A stretch of 62,151 nucleotides of DNA from Deltaproteobacteria bacterium (GCA_013349285.1 DUZU01000015.1:1-62151), one strand, 5' to 3'. Positions 7,805 to 18,014 are shown, counted from the first letter of the stretch. Program-made: numbers and translations. Notes: generated by a model not told the origin, from the sequence alone.

Positions 7805-9172
7805 ATGGAATCAGGAATAAACACTTCCGGGCCTCACCGTATACCTCCGCAGAATCTTGAAGCCGAACAATGCGTTCTCGGCTCGATTATGCTGCAGCAA
7901 GGAGCTATGGCCAAGGCTGCGGAACTTCTCAACGAAGACGATTTTTACCGCGACGCCCACAAATCCATTTTCACCGCAATGATCACCCTGTTCGACCGGG
8001 GTGAACCCCTCGACCTGATCACTGTTTCCAGCCTGCTCAGGGACAATAACGTTCTTGAAAAAGTCGGCGGCCCCGGCTACCTGGCCACCCTCACCGATAT
8101 CGTTCCGGTGGCAGCCAATCTTGCCTATTACGCAAAAATAGTGCGGGAAAAGGCTATCCTGCGCAAGCTGATCCAAACCACCACGGAAATTGCCGGGCGC
8201 TGCTATGAAGAACAGGGCGACATCGACGGCCTGCTCGACGAGGTGGAGCAGACCGTATTCGAGATCTCCCGTTCCAAAAGCGGCCAGGCCTTTCATGACC
8301 TCAAGACGGTCATGAACACCACCTTCAAGTACATCGAAAAGCTCTATGAACGGAAAGAGCATATCACCGGCGTACCCACCGAATTCCATGATTTCGACAA
8401 GATGACCGCCGGCCTGCAGCCCGCGGATCTTATTATCCTGGCGGGCCGCCCCAGTATGGGTAAAACCGCCCTGGCCATGAACATGGTCCAAAACGCCGCG
8501 CATTTCCACAAGGTCCCGGTGGCGGTCTTCAGTCTTGAGATGTCGAAGGAACAACTCGGCATGCGTCTGATCTGCTCCATGGGCAGAATCAACGCGCAAA
8601 GGTTGCGGACCGGCTTTCTCCAGGAACAAGACTGGCCCAAGCTGACCCGCGCCGTGGGCATGCTCTCGGAAGCGCCGATCTATATTGACGACACCGCGGC
8701 GATCTCGGTTCTTGAGATGCGGGCCAAGGCCCGACGAATGAAAACCGAACACAATATCGGCATGGTCGTGGTTGACTACCTGCAGCTGATGCGCGGGCGC
8801 AGCAACGTCCAATCCCGCGAGCAGGAAATCAGTGAAATATCCCGGTCCCTCAAGGCAATGGCCAAGGAACTAAAAATTCCGGTCATCGCCCTTTCCCAGC
8901 TGAACCGCAGCCTGGAAAGCCGCCCCAACAAACGGCCCCAGCTTTCCGATTTGCGTGAGTCAGGCGCCATCGAGCAGGATGCCGACGTTATCATCTTCAT
9001 CTACCGTGACGAGGTATATAATAAGGCCGAAGACAACCCGAGACGGGGGATTGCCGAGGTAATTATCGGCAAACAGCGAAACGGCCCCACCGGCTCGGTG
9101 GATCTGGCCTTCCTCGACCGCTTTACCAGCTTTGAAAATCTTGCGCCCAACGATTATCACGGCGCGGAATGA
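7805..9172 (+). CDS. dnaB: Replicative DNA helicase DnaB
   Basis: Hexameric 5'-3' helicase that unwinds DNA at the replication fork and recruits primase. 455 residues, the usual length, with no intein. The N-terminal domain (PQNLEAEQCVLGSIML) is followed by a linker and a RecA-like domain with Walker A GRPSMGKT at 214-221, MVVVDYLQLM as Walker B, and the arginine-finger/loop region ALSQLNRSLE. The order rpsF-rpsR-rplI-dnaB is widely conserved. The ATG at 7805 is 21 bases after the intergenic hairpin. Confidence 0.97.
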   Translation: MESGINTSGPHRIPPQNLEAEQCVLGSIMLQQGAMAKAAELLNEDDFYRDAHKSIFTAMITLFDRGEPLDLITVSSLLRDNNVLEKVGGPGYLATLTDIVPVAANLAYYAKIVREKAILRKLIQTTTEIAGRCYEEQGDIDGLLDEVEQTVFEISRSKSGQAFHDLKTVMNTTFKYIEKLYERKEHITGVPTEFHDFDKMTAGLQPADLIILAGRPSMGKTALAMNMVQNAAHFHKVPVAVFSLEMSKEQLGMRLICSMGRINAQRLRTGFLQEQDWPKLTRAVGMLSEAPIYIDDTAAISVLEMRAKARRMKTEHNIGMVVVDYLQLMRGRSNVQSREQEISEISRSLKAMAKELKIPVIALSQLNRSLESRPNKRPQLSDLRESGAIEQDADVIIFIYRDEVYNKAEDNPRRGIAEVIIGKQRNGPTGSVDLAFLDRFTSFENLAPNDYHGAE

Positions 9173-9332
9173 GTTGTTGGTTGTTTTTTAGGTTGCAGTC
9201 AGTTATTAATTCCATACTGTATCAATCAGCAAATGAACAAAATTGCCCTGGCCGGTTAAAGCAACGCCGCTACTACCGACAAAGGCGATCTTTGTAAAAT
9301 TAAATAAAAATTACCCAACAAAGCTATCCGAC

Positions 9333-11825
9333 ATGTCTCTCAACGAAAATTTAAAATACGATTTTGCCGCTATTGAAGCAAAATGGCGCAACCGCTGGCT
9401 GACCGATAAAACCTACCAGGTTACCGAAGACAAGGAGCGTGCCAAGTATTATCTGCTGGAGATGTTCCCCTACCCTTCCGGCCGCATCCACATGGGCCAT
9501 GTCCGCAACTATTCCATCGGCGATGTGGTGGCCCGCTACAAAAGGATGAAGGGCTTTAATGTATTGCACCCCATGGGCTGGGACGCCTTCGGCCTGCCGG
9601 CGGAAAACGCGGCGATCAAAAACGATACCCATCCGGCCAAGTGGACCTATGAAAACATCGATTACATGAAGAAACAGCTCCAACGGATGGGGTTCAGTTA
9701 CGATTGGGACCGGGAGCTCGCCACCTGCAATGCCGACTATTATCGATGGGAACAGCTGTTTTTCACCCAACTCTACAAAAAAGGGCTGGTCTATCAGAAA
9801 GTAACCACCGTCAACTGGTGCGAAACCTGCCAGACCGTGCTCGCCAACGAACAGGTTATCGACGGCGAGTGTTGGCGTTGCGACAATCCGGTCAACCCCC
9901 GCAAAATGAACGGCTGGTTCTTCAAGATCACCGACTATGCCGACGAGTTGCTCGCCGAATGCGATCATCTAACCGGCTGGCCGGAAAAAGTGTTGACCAT
10001 GCAGCGCAACTGGATCGGCAAGTCCATCGGCGCCGAGGTAAGCTTTAAGATTGCCGACAACGACCAGCAGCTGACCATCTTCACCACCCGCCCCGACACC
10101 ATCTTCGGCGCGACCTTCATGTCCATCGCCCCGGAACATCCCCTGGTTGCCGAACTCAGCAAGGCAAGCGGCCGGGAAAAGGAAGTTGCCGATTTCGTTG
10201 AGCGGATCGTCCGCGAGAAACAGCAGCAGAAACCGGATGATGACGTTGCAAAAGAGGGGATTTTCACGGGCAGTTACTGCATCAACCCCTTTACCGGTGA
10301 TCAACTGCCCATCTATGTTGCCAACTTTGTCTTAATGGAATACGGCACCGGCGCGGTCATGGCGGTACCGGCCCATGACCAGCGCGATTTTGAATTTGCC
10401 CAAAAATATGAGATCCCGGTCAAGGTTGTGGTGCAGCCAGACGGGGAGGCCCTCGAGCCGGCCACCATGGCCCAAGCCCATGAAGGGGCCGGCACCTTGA
10501 TCAACTCCGGTGATTTTTCCGGGATGGACTCCATTGCGGCCAAGGCCGCCATTACCGATCTGGCCGAAACAAAAGGGTTTGGAAAAAAACAGACCACCTT
10601 CCGCCTGCGGGATTGGGGCATCTCGCGCCAGCGCTACTGGGGATCACCGATCCCCATGATTTATTGCGACAAATGCGGCGTACAGCCGGTGCCGGAACAG
10701 GATCTGCCGGTTACCCTGCCCACGGATGTCCAGTTTGACAAATCCGGCAAGTCACCCCTTCACAGCCTCGAATCTTTTTACAAGACCAGTTGCCCGGCCT
10801 GCGGCGGCGACGCGCGGCGGGAAACCGACACCATGGATACCTTTGTCGAATCATCCTGGTATTTCGCCCGCTACACCTGCACCAAGTTCGTGGATGGCCC
10901 CTTAAACAAAGAGGCGGTTGATTACTGGCTGCCGGTTGATCAATACATCGGCGGGGTCGAGCACGCCATTCTTCATCTGCTCTATGCCCGTTTTTTCACA
11001 AAAATCATGCGGGATCTGGGCTACATCACCACCAATGAGCCGTTTACCAATCTGCTCACCCAGGGCATGGTCATCAAAGACGGCACCAAGATGTCCAAAT
11101 CCAAGGGCAACGTGGTTGACCCCAATGACCTGGTTGAGAAATACGGGGCGGACACGGTCCGCCTATTCAGCCTCTTTGCCGCCCCTCCAGAGCGCGATCT
11201 CGAATGGAACGACCAGGGGGTTGAAGGCTCCTTCCGCTTTTTAAACAGGGTGCATCGCTACCTGATCGACAATCTCGGCCTGTTCGACACCACCCCGATC
11301 GAGATTCCGCAGGAGATGAACCAGAGCAGCAGGTCCTTACACCGAAAAACCCACCAGACCATCCGCAAGGTCGGCCAGGATATAGAGGGTAAATTCCATT
11401 TCAATACCGCGATCAGCGCGGTCATGGAACTCACCAACACCCTTTACAGCCTGACCGGCGAAGATGCGAAAGAGAGGGTTGAGCCGGCGGTCATCAGGGA
11501 AGCGATCGAGGCGGTTCTCTTGCTGTTGAACCCGATGGTTCCCCATTTCTGCGCCGAACTCTGGGAAGTAACCAATCATAAAGAATCATTGGACAGCATG
11601 CCCTGGCCTGCCTATGATGAAAAAGCAGCCCAGGAAGATGAGATCACCGTCGTTGTTCAGGTTTTGGGCAAAGTCCGCAGCCGCCTGCTGGTTGCGCCGG
11701 ACACCTCGGAAAAAGAACTTGAAGCCATGGCCCTGGCCGATGAGAAGGTTCAAAAATTTATTGACGGAAAACCGGTGCGCAAAATTATTGTTGTTAAAAA
11801 TAAACTGATCAACATCGTTATCTGA
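9333..11825 (+). CDS. leuS: Leucyl-tRNA synthetase
   Basis: Class I synthetase charging tRNA-Leu. 830 residues from the ATG at 9333 ([11 protein letters not shown]); a frame extending upstream to 9243 encodes an atypical sequence and is rejected. HIGH-type motif HMGH is at 53-56 and KMSKS at 586-590. A CP1 editing domain with TTRPDTIFG and the conserved [13 protein letters not shown] segment is present, and the zinc-like CxxC pairs are visible (CETC, CWRC, CDKC, CPAC). The anticodon-binding and C-terminal domains ([13 protein letters not shown]) complete a normal LeuS. lptE follows after 33 bases, the same order as in gammaproteobacteria. Confidence 0.97.
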   Translation: MSLNENLKYDFAAIEAKWRNRWLTDKTYQVTEDKERAKYYLLEMFPYPSGRIHMGHVRNYSIGDVVARYKRMKGFNVLHPMGWDAFGLPAENAAIKNDTHPAKWTYENIDYMKKQLQRMGFSYDWDRELATCNADYYRWEQLFFTQLYKKGLVYQKVTTVNWCETCQTVLANEQVIDGECWRCDNPVNPRKMNGWFFKITDYADELLAECDHLTGWPEKVLTMQRNWIGKSIGAEVSFKIADNDQQLTIFTTRPDTIFGATFMSIAPEHPLVAELSKASGREKEVADFVERIVREKQQQKPDDDVAKEGIFTGSYCINPFTGDQLPIYVANFVLMEYGTGAVMAVPAHDQRDFEFAQKYEIPVKVVVQPDGEALEPATMAQAHEGAGTLINSGDFSGMDSIAAKAAITDLAETKGFGKKQTTFRLRDWGISRQRYWGSPIPMIYCDKCGVQPVPEQDLPVTLPTDVQFDKSGKSPLHSLESFYKTSCPACGGDARRETDTMDTFVESSWYFARYTCTKFVDGPLNKEAVDYWLPVDQYIGGVEHAILHLLYARFFTKIMRDLGYITTNEPFTNLLTQGMVIKDGTKMSKSKGNVVDPNDLVEKYGADTVRLFSLFAAPPERDLEWNDQGVEGSFRFLNRVHRYLIDNLGLFDTTPIEIPQEMNQSSRSLHRKTHQTIRKVGQDIEGKFHFNTAISAVMELTNTLYSLTGEDAKERVEPAVIREAIEAVLLLLNPMVPHFCAELWEVTNHKESLDSMPWPAYDEKAAQEDEITVVVQVLGKVRSRLLVAPDTSEKELEAMALADEKVQKFIDGKPVRKIIVVKNKLINIVI

Positions 11826-11858
11826 TCAAGAAAGGCAAAAAAAAGAGACCACACTTCG

Positions 11859-12422
11859 ATGCGTATAACAAATCCCATATTCAAACTTTGTCTCGGACTC
11901 TATTTTATCACCATGGCCGCATGCGGTTATCATAATCCCAACATGCGCTCCGCCGAGGAACAAGGACCGGCCGTAACAATTTACGTCCCCCTGTGGAACA
12001 ATCCCACCAACGAAACAAGGCTGGCCACCGATATCCATAATACCCTGCAGGACTGGCTGCTCCAATCAAAACGCATCAAGATCGCGGCCACGGCCGATAG
12101 CGCTGATTACATCATGACCGGCAAAATAAATTCCATCCGCTACCCCGGCCGCTCATATGATCAAGATGATACCGCCCAGGGCTTAAAGGCCATCCTGTCG
12201 GTTGAATACACGGTGACCGATTCAAAAAACGGAAAAATTGCCTGGCAGGCTAAAAACTTTGCCCTTGAAGAAAACTACGCCTTGGCCGGCAGTTCCGCCG
12301 AAACGGACACCAACAAGAAAAAAGCCTTGGAAATCCTGGTAAACAACCTTGGTGAGCACATCTACATCAAGCTGGCCAGGGCGCTTTCCCGTTACCAAAA
12401 ATCCCAGAATATCAAGCAGTAA
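11859..12422 (+). CDS. lptE: LPS-assembly lipoprotein LptE
   Basis: 187-residue lipoprotein: signal peptide with lipobox MAAC, modified Cys22, then a GYH start like other LptE proteins. The domain (IYVPLWNNPTNETRLATDIHNTLQDWL, too divergent for a firm match over its full length) has the alpha/beta pattern of LptE, which plugs the LptD barrel and helps insert LPS in the outer membrane. Position immediately after leuS is a strong contextual clue. It implies an LPS-bearing outer membrane. lptD is not in the window. Confidence 0.85.
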   Translation: MRITNPIFKLCLGLYFITMAACGYHNPNMRSAEEQGPAVTIYVPLWNNPTNETRLATDIHNTLQDWLLQSKRIKIAATADSADYIMTGKINSIRYPGRSYDQDDTAQGLKAILSVEYTVTDSKNGKIAWQAKNFALEENYALAGSSAETDTNKKKALEILVNNLGEHIYIKLARALSRYQKSQNIKQ

Positions 12423-12496
12423 CCGGATTAGACCGCGCCGAAATCATTAAGAAAATCTCTCAACGCCTTGGATTTATTCGCTTTCCTGTAATGAGC

Positions 12497-12513
12497 TTTG
12501 CCGAATCGGCAAA
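12497..12513. promoter_or_regulatory. 17-base dyad upstream of tkt
   Basis: TTTGCCGAATCGGCAAA is a perfect dyad apart from its central base, about 108 bases before the tkt start. With almost no loop it is more like a protein-binding operator than a terminator. No regulator can be assigned. Confidence 0.35.
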
Positions 12514-12620
12514 TTACTTAAATATGGTTGGCATTCTGGGTTGAGGAAAGGTATAAATCGTTTTTATTATCAATCATATTTTCGTCAACCCACGAATTAA
12601 TCGAGACCATGGAGGATAAC

Positions 12621-14618
12621 ATGCCATCTCGCAAAGAGCTAGCCAATGCCATCCGCGCCTTAAGTATGGATGCGATTCAAAAAGCAAATTCAGGTCATCC
12701 CGGAGCCCCGATGGGCATGGCCGACATCGCCGAGGTTTTATGGAACGATTTTATGCACCATAACCCGGCCAACCCCAAATGGGCCAACCGTGACCGCTTT
12801 GTCCTGTCCAACGGCCATGGCTCCATGCTGCTTTACTCATTGCTTCATCTTACCGGCTACAACCTGCCCATAGAAGAGATCAAAAACTTCCGGCAACTGC
12901 ACTCGAAAACCCCGGGCCATCCTGAATATGGTTACGCCCCCGGAGTGGAAACCACCACCGGCCCCTTGGGCCAGGGGATTGCCAACGCGGTGGGCATGGC
13001 CATTGCCGAAAGGGCATTAGGCGGCCAGTTCAACCGTCCCGGCCATGAGATCATCAATCACAACACCTATGTTTTCCTAGGCGACGGCTGCATGATGGAG
13101 GGTATCTCCCATGAGGTCTGTTCCCTGGCCGGCACCATGAAGCTCGGCAAGCTCATTGCCGTCTACGACGACAACGGCATCTCCATCGACGGCGAGGTTC
13201 AAGGCTGGTTCACCGATGATACCCCCATGCGCTTTCGATCCTATGGCTGGCATGTGATTGAAAACATCGACGGCCATGACCCTGCCGCGGTGAAAAGCGC
13301 CATCGACCAAGCCAAAGAGGTAACCGACAAGCCGTCGCTTATCTGCTGCAAGACCGTAATCGGCGCCGGGTCTCCCAACAAGCAGGGTAAAGAAACCTGC
13401 CATGGCGCACCATTGGGTGATGCCGAGATCGCCTTGGTCCGCGAGACAATCGGCTGGCCCCACCCCGCCTTTGAGATTCCGACTGAGATATATCAGGGCT
13501 GGGACGCCAAGGAAAAGGGCGCCAAGCTTGAAGCGGACTGGCATGCGCAGTTCAGCGCCTATGAGAAAGCGCACCCCGAACTTGCCGCCCAGCTTAAACG
13601 GCGGCTCCAAGGCGAACTGCCGGCCGACTGGCAGGAAAAGGCCCAGGCCTTTATCGAGGAGATCAACGCCAAGGGCGAAAAGGTTGCCACCAGAAAGGCT
13701 TCCCAGATCTGCCTCAACGGCTACGGCCCCCTGCTGCCTGAGCTGATCGGCGGCTCCGCCGACCTGGCGGGATCGAATCTCACCCTCTGGGCCGGCAGCA
13801 AGGATGTTAATACCCATGCCGACGGCAACTACATCTACTTCGGGGTCCGGGAATTCGGGATGGCCGCCATTGCCAACGGCATGGCCCTCTATGGCGGGTT
13901 CATCACCTATACCGCCACCTTTATGATCTTTTCCGAGTATGCCAGAAACGCTTTGCGCATGGCAGCCCTGATGAAACAGCAATCAATATATGTTCTCACC
14001 CACGACTCAATCGGTCTGGGCGAGGACGGTCCCACCCATCAACCGGTGGAGCAGGCCGCCACCTTACGCTTGATTCCCAACATGAACGTTTGGCGGCCCT
14101 GTGACGGGGTGGAAACCGCGGTGGCCTGGAAAAGCGCGGTTGAATTCAAAACCGGCCCCACCTCGCTGCTGCTTTCCCGCCAGAACCTTGCCCATCAGCC
14201 GCGCACCGCTGATCAGCTGGCCGATATCAAAAAAGGCGGCTACATCCTCAAGGATTGCGGCTGTCCGTCTCCTGATGCCATTATCATTGCCACCGGTTCG
14301 GAGGTAGAATTGGCCATAGCCGCGGCCGATGCGCTTGCCAGCAAGGGCAAGAAAATTCGGGTGGTGTCGATGCCGAGCACCGATGTCTTTGACCAACAGG
14401 ATGCCGCATACCGCCAAAAAGTTCTGCCGAGCAATGTCACGGCCCGGGTTGCGGTAGAAGCCGGGGTCACCGACGGCTGGTACAAATACGTGGGCACCAA
14501 CGGTAGAATTATCGGACTTGACCGCTTTGGCGAGTCTGGTCCGGCCGATGAGCTTTTCAAATATTTCGGCTTTACCGTGGAAAATGTCGTCAAGGCCGTT
14601 GAAGAAGCGATGGCGTAA
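12621..14618 (+). CDS. tkt: Transketolase
   Basis: Thiamine-diphosphate enzyme transferring two-carbon units between sugar phosphates in the pentose phosphate pathway. 665 residues from the ATG at 12621, which has GGAGG five bases upstream; earlier in-frame ATGs lack one. Motifs: the N-terminal [18 protein letters not shown], the GDG of the cofactor-binding motif at 154-156 (GDGCMMEG), [18 protein letters not shown] in the pyrimidine-binding domain, and a normal C-terminal domain. Single gene with a strong terminator 30 bases after the stop. Confidence 0.97.
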   Translation: MPSRKELANAIRALSMDAIQKANSGHPGAPMGMADIAEVLWNDFMHHNPANPKWANRDRFVLSNGHGSMLLYSLLHLTGYNLPIEEIKNFRQLHSKTPGHPEYGYAPGVETTTGPLGQGIANAVGMAIAERALGGQFNRPGHEIINHNTYVFLGDGCMMEGISHEVCSLAGTMKLGKLIAVYDDNGISIDGEVQGWFTDDTPMRFRSYGWHVIENIDGHDPAAVKSAIDQAKEVTDKPSLICCKTVIGAGSPNKQGKETCHGAPLGDAEIALVRETIGWPHPAFEIPTEIYQGWDAKEKGAKLEADWHAQFSAYEKAHPELAAQLKRRLQGELPADWQEKAQAFIEEINAKGEKVATRKASQICLNGYGPLLPELIGGSADLAGSNLTLWAGSKDVNTHADGNYIYFGVREFGMAAIANGMALYGGFITYTATFMIFSEYARNALRMAALMKQQSIYVLTHDSIGLGEDGPTHQPVEQAATLRLIPNMNVWRPCDGVETAVAWKSAVEFKTGPTSLLLSRQNLAHQPRTADQLADIKKGGYILKDCGCPSPDAIIIATGSEVELAIAAADALASKGKKIRVVSMPSTDVFDQQDAAYRQKVLPSNVTARVAVEAGVTDGWYKYVGTNGRIIGLDRFGESGPADELFKYFGFTVENVVKAVEEAMA

Positions 14619-14645
14619 TTTTTTATTTCATTAACTGCAATTATT

Positions 14646-14690
14646 ATGGAGCCGGGAAGTGTTATTTCCCGGCTCCATATTTTTTTTGTT
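14646..14690 (+). terminator. Rho-independent terminator of tkt
   Basis: Perfect 13-base arms 14646-14658 and 14666-14678, a seven-base loop, then a tract of eight T within a T-rich tail. Confidence 0.92.
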
Positions 14691-14770
14691 TTTTCGCTTA
14701 GCTTCAGCCTGCAAAAAAAGGCTGCGCTATGGGGCTTGCTTGGAACGGTTTGTTGAGGGAAGGAAGTTTA

Positions 14771-14833
14771 TTCGCGAAATAATTAGTTGATGAACTAACG
14801 CGAACCATGGTTTGCGGCTGAAGCCGCTCCCAC
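14771..14833. repeat. REP-like composite palindrome, copy 1
   Basis: Two adjacent palindromes. The first has outer arms TTCGCG (14771-14776) / CGCGAA (14799-14804) and inner arms TTAGTT / AACTAA around a GATG loop. The second is GCGGCTGAAGCCGC (14814-14827) followed by TCCCAC. The second part recurs inverted at 47039-47060. The GCGGCTGAAGCCGC word resembles bacterial REP elements. Confidence 0.55.
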
Positions 14834-14900
14834 ATAACGTTCCTCAAGCCGGCTGAAATTTGATGGTAAGCAGATTATTTTTTTAAACGGGTAACATCCT

Positions 14901-15830
14901 GTGCAACTGGGCAACCTTAACCTAGATAACCCCTTTATCCTCGCGCCGTTGGCCGGTTACACCGACCTCGCCTTCCGGATTTTATGCCGGGAATATGGCG
15001 CCGATCTCTGCTTTTCGGAAATGATCAGCTGTCACGGCCTGGTTTACCAACAGCAAAATACCCTGGAAATGATCCGCACCCTTGCCGAGGAACGACCGGT
15101 GGCCATGCAACTCTTCGGCAGCGAACCTGAAATCATGGGCGAGGCCGCCGCCATTCTTACCACCAGCCCCATCGACCTCATTGACATCAACATGGGCTGC
15201 CCGGTAAAAAAAGTAACCAAGAAAGGGGCAGGCTCCGCCCTGATGAAAGATCCCGCACTTGCCGGCCGAATCATCAGGGCCGTGCGTGATAAGGCCAAGG
15301 TGCCGGTCAGCGTAAAAATCAGAATGGGCTGGACCCACCAAAGCATCAATGCCTGCGAATTTGCGAAAATGGCCGAAGACAACGGCGCCGAGTTGATCAC
15401 AATCCATGCCCGAACCTGGAGCGACGGCTTTTCCGGCACCGCCGACTGGGGCATGATCAGAGAGGTTAAAAAAAGCGTGGCCGTGCCGGTTATCGGCAAC
15501 GGCGATATCAAATCCTATGCAGACGGCCGGCGGATGATCAGAGAAACCGGCTGCGACGGGGTCATGATCGGTCGGGCTGCCCTGGGAACGCCGTGGATCT
15601 TTTCTGAAAAGGCCCAAGCCAACCCCTCGCTGAGTTACCGCATCGCCGCCCTCAGCCGCCACCTGGAACTGATCGCTCAATTTTTCCCGGCTGACAAAAT
15701 ATTGGCCAAGGTAAAGAACCAGGCGGGCAAATACTTTAAAGGGGTCAACGGCGGCAGTGTTATCCGTAAAAAAATCTACGACGCCCAATCATTTACCCAA
15801 CTGCAAAATCTGCTCGCCGATCTTTATTAG
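14901..15830 (+). CDS. dusB: tRNA-dihydrouridine synthase (DusB-like)
   Basis: FMN-dependent enzyme reducing uridine to dihydrouridine in the tRNA D-loop. 309 residues with a TIM barrel beginning LAPLAGYTDLAFR; NMGCPVKKV carries the catalytic Cys100, and KIRMGW, IHAR, GNGDI and GVMIGRAALGTPW are the FMN- and tRNA-binding segments. A GTG start at 14901 gives the expected N-terminus; no strong ribosome-binding site is visible. Among Dus proteins the sequence is nearest DusB or the deltaproteobacterial form; exact uridine position is not deducible. Surrounded by the REP-like element and the DtxR promoter, so probably monocistronic. Confidence 0.92.
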   Translation: MQLGNLNLDNPFILAPLAGYTDLAFRILCREYGADLCFSEMISCHGLVYQQQNTLEMIRTLAEERPVAMQLFGSEPEIMGEAAAILTTSPIDLIDINMGCPVKKVTKKGAGSALMKDPALAGRIIRAVRDKAKVPVSVKIRMGWTHQSINACEFAKMAEDNGAELITIHARTWSDGFSGTADWGMIREVKKSVAVPVIGNGDIKSYADGRRMIRETGCDGVMIGRAALGTPWIFSEKAQANPSLSYRIAALSRHLELIAQFFPADKILAKVKNQAGKYFKGVNGGSVIRKKIYDAQSFTQLQNLLADLY

Positions 15831-15962
15831 CAGCCAACCACCACCTTGTTGTACATGCTTCCCCCCTGCCGTTATCAACCTAACATCACGCACCACAGCT
15901 TAACCGTCTAGGCGAATAGCAATATTGCGGTTGACGGGATGACTATGCCGATCAAAGAATGC

Positions 15963-16004
15963 TTGACAGCAGCAAAGTAGCTTAATATTGTTAGACGCAC
16001 CTAA
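15963..16004 (+). promoter_or_regulatory. Promoter with overlapping DtxR-type operator
   Basis: TTGACA (15963-15968), a 17-base spacer and TATTGT (15986-15991) form a good sigma-70 promoter. TTAGACGCACCTAA (15991-16004) begins in the -10 box and is an imperfect inverted repeat with TTAG/CTAA ends, as in DtxR/MntR-family boxes. It lies about 40 bases before a DtxR-family gene, suggesting autorepression. Confidence 0.6.
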
Positions 16005-16042
16005 ACAAATTCGTTTGATTAGCAGTTAACCCAGGATCTTCA

Positions 16043-16495
16043 ATGAAAAAAACCAAGCACCTCAGCGCCAGTTTGGAAGACTATCTGGAGACGATTTATC
16101 ACATTATCTCGGAAAAACAGGTGGCCAGGGCCAAGGAAATCGCCGGCAAACTAAAGGTGAGCCGATCTTCCGTCACGGAAGCCTTCCGCTCCCTTGCCCA
16201 AAAAGGGCTGATTAACTATGCCCCCTATGAAGTGATAACCATGACCCCTGAAGGCAAAAAAGCGGCCGAGGACGTTATTCGCCGCCACCAGGCCTTAAAA
16301 GTTTTTTTCATTAAGGTCTTGGCCGTCGATGAAAAAACCGCGGAGGGAGGCGCTTGTCGTATCGAACATGCCGCCCCCCGGGAAATCATCGACCGCCTAA
16401 CTCAATTTGTAAATTTTCTGGAAGAATGTCCCCACGAGGGAGGCAATTTGATAAAGAGCTTCAAGGATTATTGCTCTTCTGGTATAATAACCTAG
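16043..16495 (+). CDS. DtxR/MntR-family metal-dependent repressor
   Basis: 150-residue metal-responsive regulator: a winged helix (SLEDYLETIYHI, then SRSSVTEAFRSLAQKGLI as recognition helix) and a dimerisation domain (RRHQALKVFF, ACRIEHAAPREIIDRL), without the C-terminal SH3-like domain. By position, likely metal ligands are Asp13, Glu16, His82, Cys105, Glu108 and His109. A cysteine at the Cys105 position is typical of iron-type DtxR/IdeR (MntR has glutamate), so iron sensing is the better guess. No feoA/feoB or Mn transporter adjoins it. The promoter overlaps an operator-like repeat, implying feedback. Confidence 0.88.
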   Translation: MKKTKHLSASLEDYLETIYHIISEKQVARAKEIAGKLKVSRSSVTEAFRSLAQKGLINYAPYEVITMTPEGKKAAEDVIRRHQALKVFFIKVLAVDEKTAEGGACRIEHAAPREIIDRLTQFVNFLEECPHEGGNLIKSFKDYCSSGIIT

Positions 16496-16591
16496 AATTA
16501 CTCTAAATAATCTGGACATTAGTCAAAAAAAAACTTTAAAATGGATCAATTCTACCGCAAGTATCAAGGAACGATCTGAGAGGAATTATAA

Positions 16592-16780
16592 ATGGACGGA
16601 ACGTACGAGCAAGGGTGGTACACTCATCCTAACGAGGGCTTAATCAGGGTAAGCCAAAAAGATGGGGAATGGGTATATCGGTGTTACTCTGTAAACGGAC
16701 AGAGGGCGCTCTCGAAAGAACGCCCTCTGGATAGTTGGACTTGGGCATTAAGCCAACGGGCTCCCAATGATTTTGATTGA
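16592..16780 (+). CDS. Small hypothetical protein
   Basis: 62-residue acidic-neutral protein rich in Trp and Tyr, with no signal peptide, membrane segment or motif I recognise. Support for it being real is a good AGAGGA site eight bases before the ATG and an amino-acid composition like a folded domain. Its own codons 37-46 contain a perfect nine-base inverted repeat (16700-16708 / 16721-16729). It follows the DtxR gene by 96 bases and converges on the aminotransferase. Function unknown. Confidence 0.45.
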   Translation: MDGTYEQGWYTHPNEGLIRVSQKDGEWVYRCYSVNGQRALSKERPLDSWTWALSQRAPNDFD

Positions 16781-16805
16781 GCCGTAAAACGCTACAACTT
16801 AATAC

Positions 16806-18014
16806 TTAGGACAAACGCCCTAACGCCTCTGCCAATCTTTTCATACCCTCCTCAATGGTTGCCATTGAGGAGGCAAATGAAAAGCGGACAAATTTATCAT
16901 CACCAAATGCCGCCCCGGGCACAGTAGCCATCAGTGCTTCATCCAGCAAATAATCAGCCAGCTCAACAGAATTACCTATTATCTTGCCGTTAAACTCCCT
17001 GCCGAAGTAAGCGGAAAGATTAGGAAATACATAGAATGCCCCTTTAGGTCGCACACAGGTGACATTCGGGATCTCGAGCAAAGCCTTCATAATGAAATCA
17101 AGACGCGGCACAAAGGCGTCCCGCATCATGGTCGGGAAATCCTGGGGACCGCTAACCGCGGCCAGGGCGGCCTTCTGGGAAATAGATGTTGGGTTGGAGG
17201 TGCTCTGACTCTGGATCTTGTTCATCGCCGCAATGATATGCTTGGGTCCCAGGGTATACCCCATCCGCCAGCCGGTCATGGCAAAGGACTTTGAAACGCC
17301 ATTGAGGATCAGGGTCTGTTCCTTCAAGCGGGGATCGACATCGAGGATATGGGGTAATTTTTCATCACCATAAACAATGGTGTCGTAGATATCGTCACTG
17401 ATAATGACCCAACCGTTTTTAATGGCCATTTTACCGACAATCTCCAGGGCGGCCGCGGAAAAAACCGCTCCGGTCGGATTAGACGGGCTATTGAGAATGA
17501 TGGCCTTGGTTCGGGCGGTGACATATTTACTGATCAGCTCCTCGGTCAGATCAAAATCATTATCCTCGGACAACGGAATCTCCACCGGAGTTGCCCCGGC
17601 AAGCTGGACAATGGGAGGATAGGAAACCCAATAAGGGGTCGGAATCAACACCTCATCCCCCGGGCCGAACAGGGCCTGGGCCATATTATAGAGACCATGT
17701 TTACCGCCGCAGCATACCTGAACCTGATCAGGCTCGTAACTCCAGCCCTTGTCGTCGGCAAAGCGTTGACAGATAGCCTCCCGCAACTCAGGGATGCCGG
17801 GCACCGCGGTATAACGGGTAAAACCATCATCAATCGCCTTTTTACCGGCCGCACAAACATGGGGAGGTGTATCAAAATCAGGTTCCCCGACGCTGAAATT
17901 CAAGATATCGGCGCCGGCAGCCTTCAAGGCCTTAGCCTTGGCATTCACGGCCAGGGTTGGCGATGGTTTAATCTGCAATACTCGTTCGGCAAGGGCAATC
18001 TTTGGCGCGTCCAT
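16806..18014 (-). CDS. Pyridoxal-phosphate aspartate aminotransferase (class I, Ib type)
   Basis: 402-residue fold-type I aminotransferase. SVGEPDFDTPPH (41-52) is the characteristic N-terminal substrate loop, NSPSNPTG (175-182) and Asp207/Tyr210 contact PLP, and Lys242 in NGVSKSFAMTGWRMGY forms the Schiff base; a late RFSFA arginine binds the substrate carboxylate. The type Ib group transaminates aspartate or, in some members, prephenate. AAGGAAAAA lies before the ATG. No operon partner is obvious: truA lies 67 bases upstream on the same strand. A 12-base perfect inverted repeat sits in its last codons (16847-16873). Confidence 0.9.
   Translation of the reverse strand: MDAPKIALAERVLQIKPSPTLAVNAKAKALKAAGADILNFSVGEPDFDTPPHVCAAGKKAIDDGFTRYTAVPGIPELREAICQRFADDKGWSYEPDQVQVCCGGKHGLYNMAQALFGPGDEVLIPTPYWVSYPPIVQLAGATPVEIPLSEDNDFDLTEELISKYVTARTKAIILNSPSNPTGAVFSAAALEIVGKMAIKNGWVIISDDIYDTIVYGDEKLPHILDVDPRLKEQTLILNGVSKSFAMTGWRMGYTLGPKHIIAAMNKIQSQSTSNPTSISQKAALAAVSGPQDFPTMMRDAFVPRLDFIMKALLEIPNVTCVRPKGAFYVFPNLSAYFGREFNGKIIGNSVELADYLLDEALMATVPGAAFGDDKFVRFSFASSMATIEEGMKRLAEALGRLS
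16847..16873. repeat. Perfect 12-base inverted repeat inside coding sequence
   Basis: Arms 16847-16858 and 16862-16873 are exact complements around a three-base loop, within the codons for SMATIEEG near the aminotransferase C-terminus. No T run follows on either strand. Confidence 0.7.

Noticed and set aside
16700-16729. Nine-base hairpin as a terminator
   Set aside because: No T run on either strand and it lies inside a reading frame.
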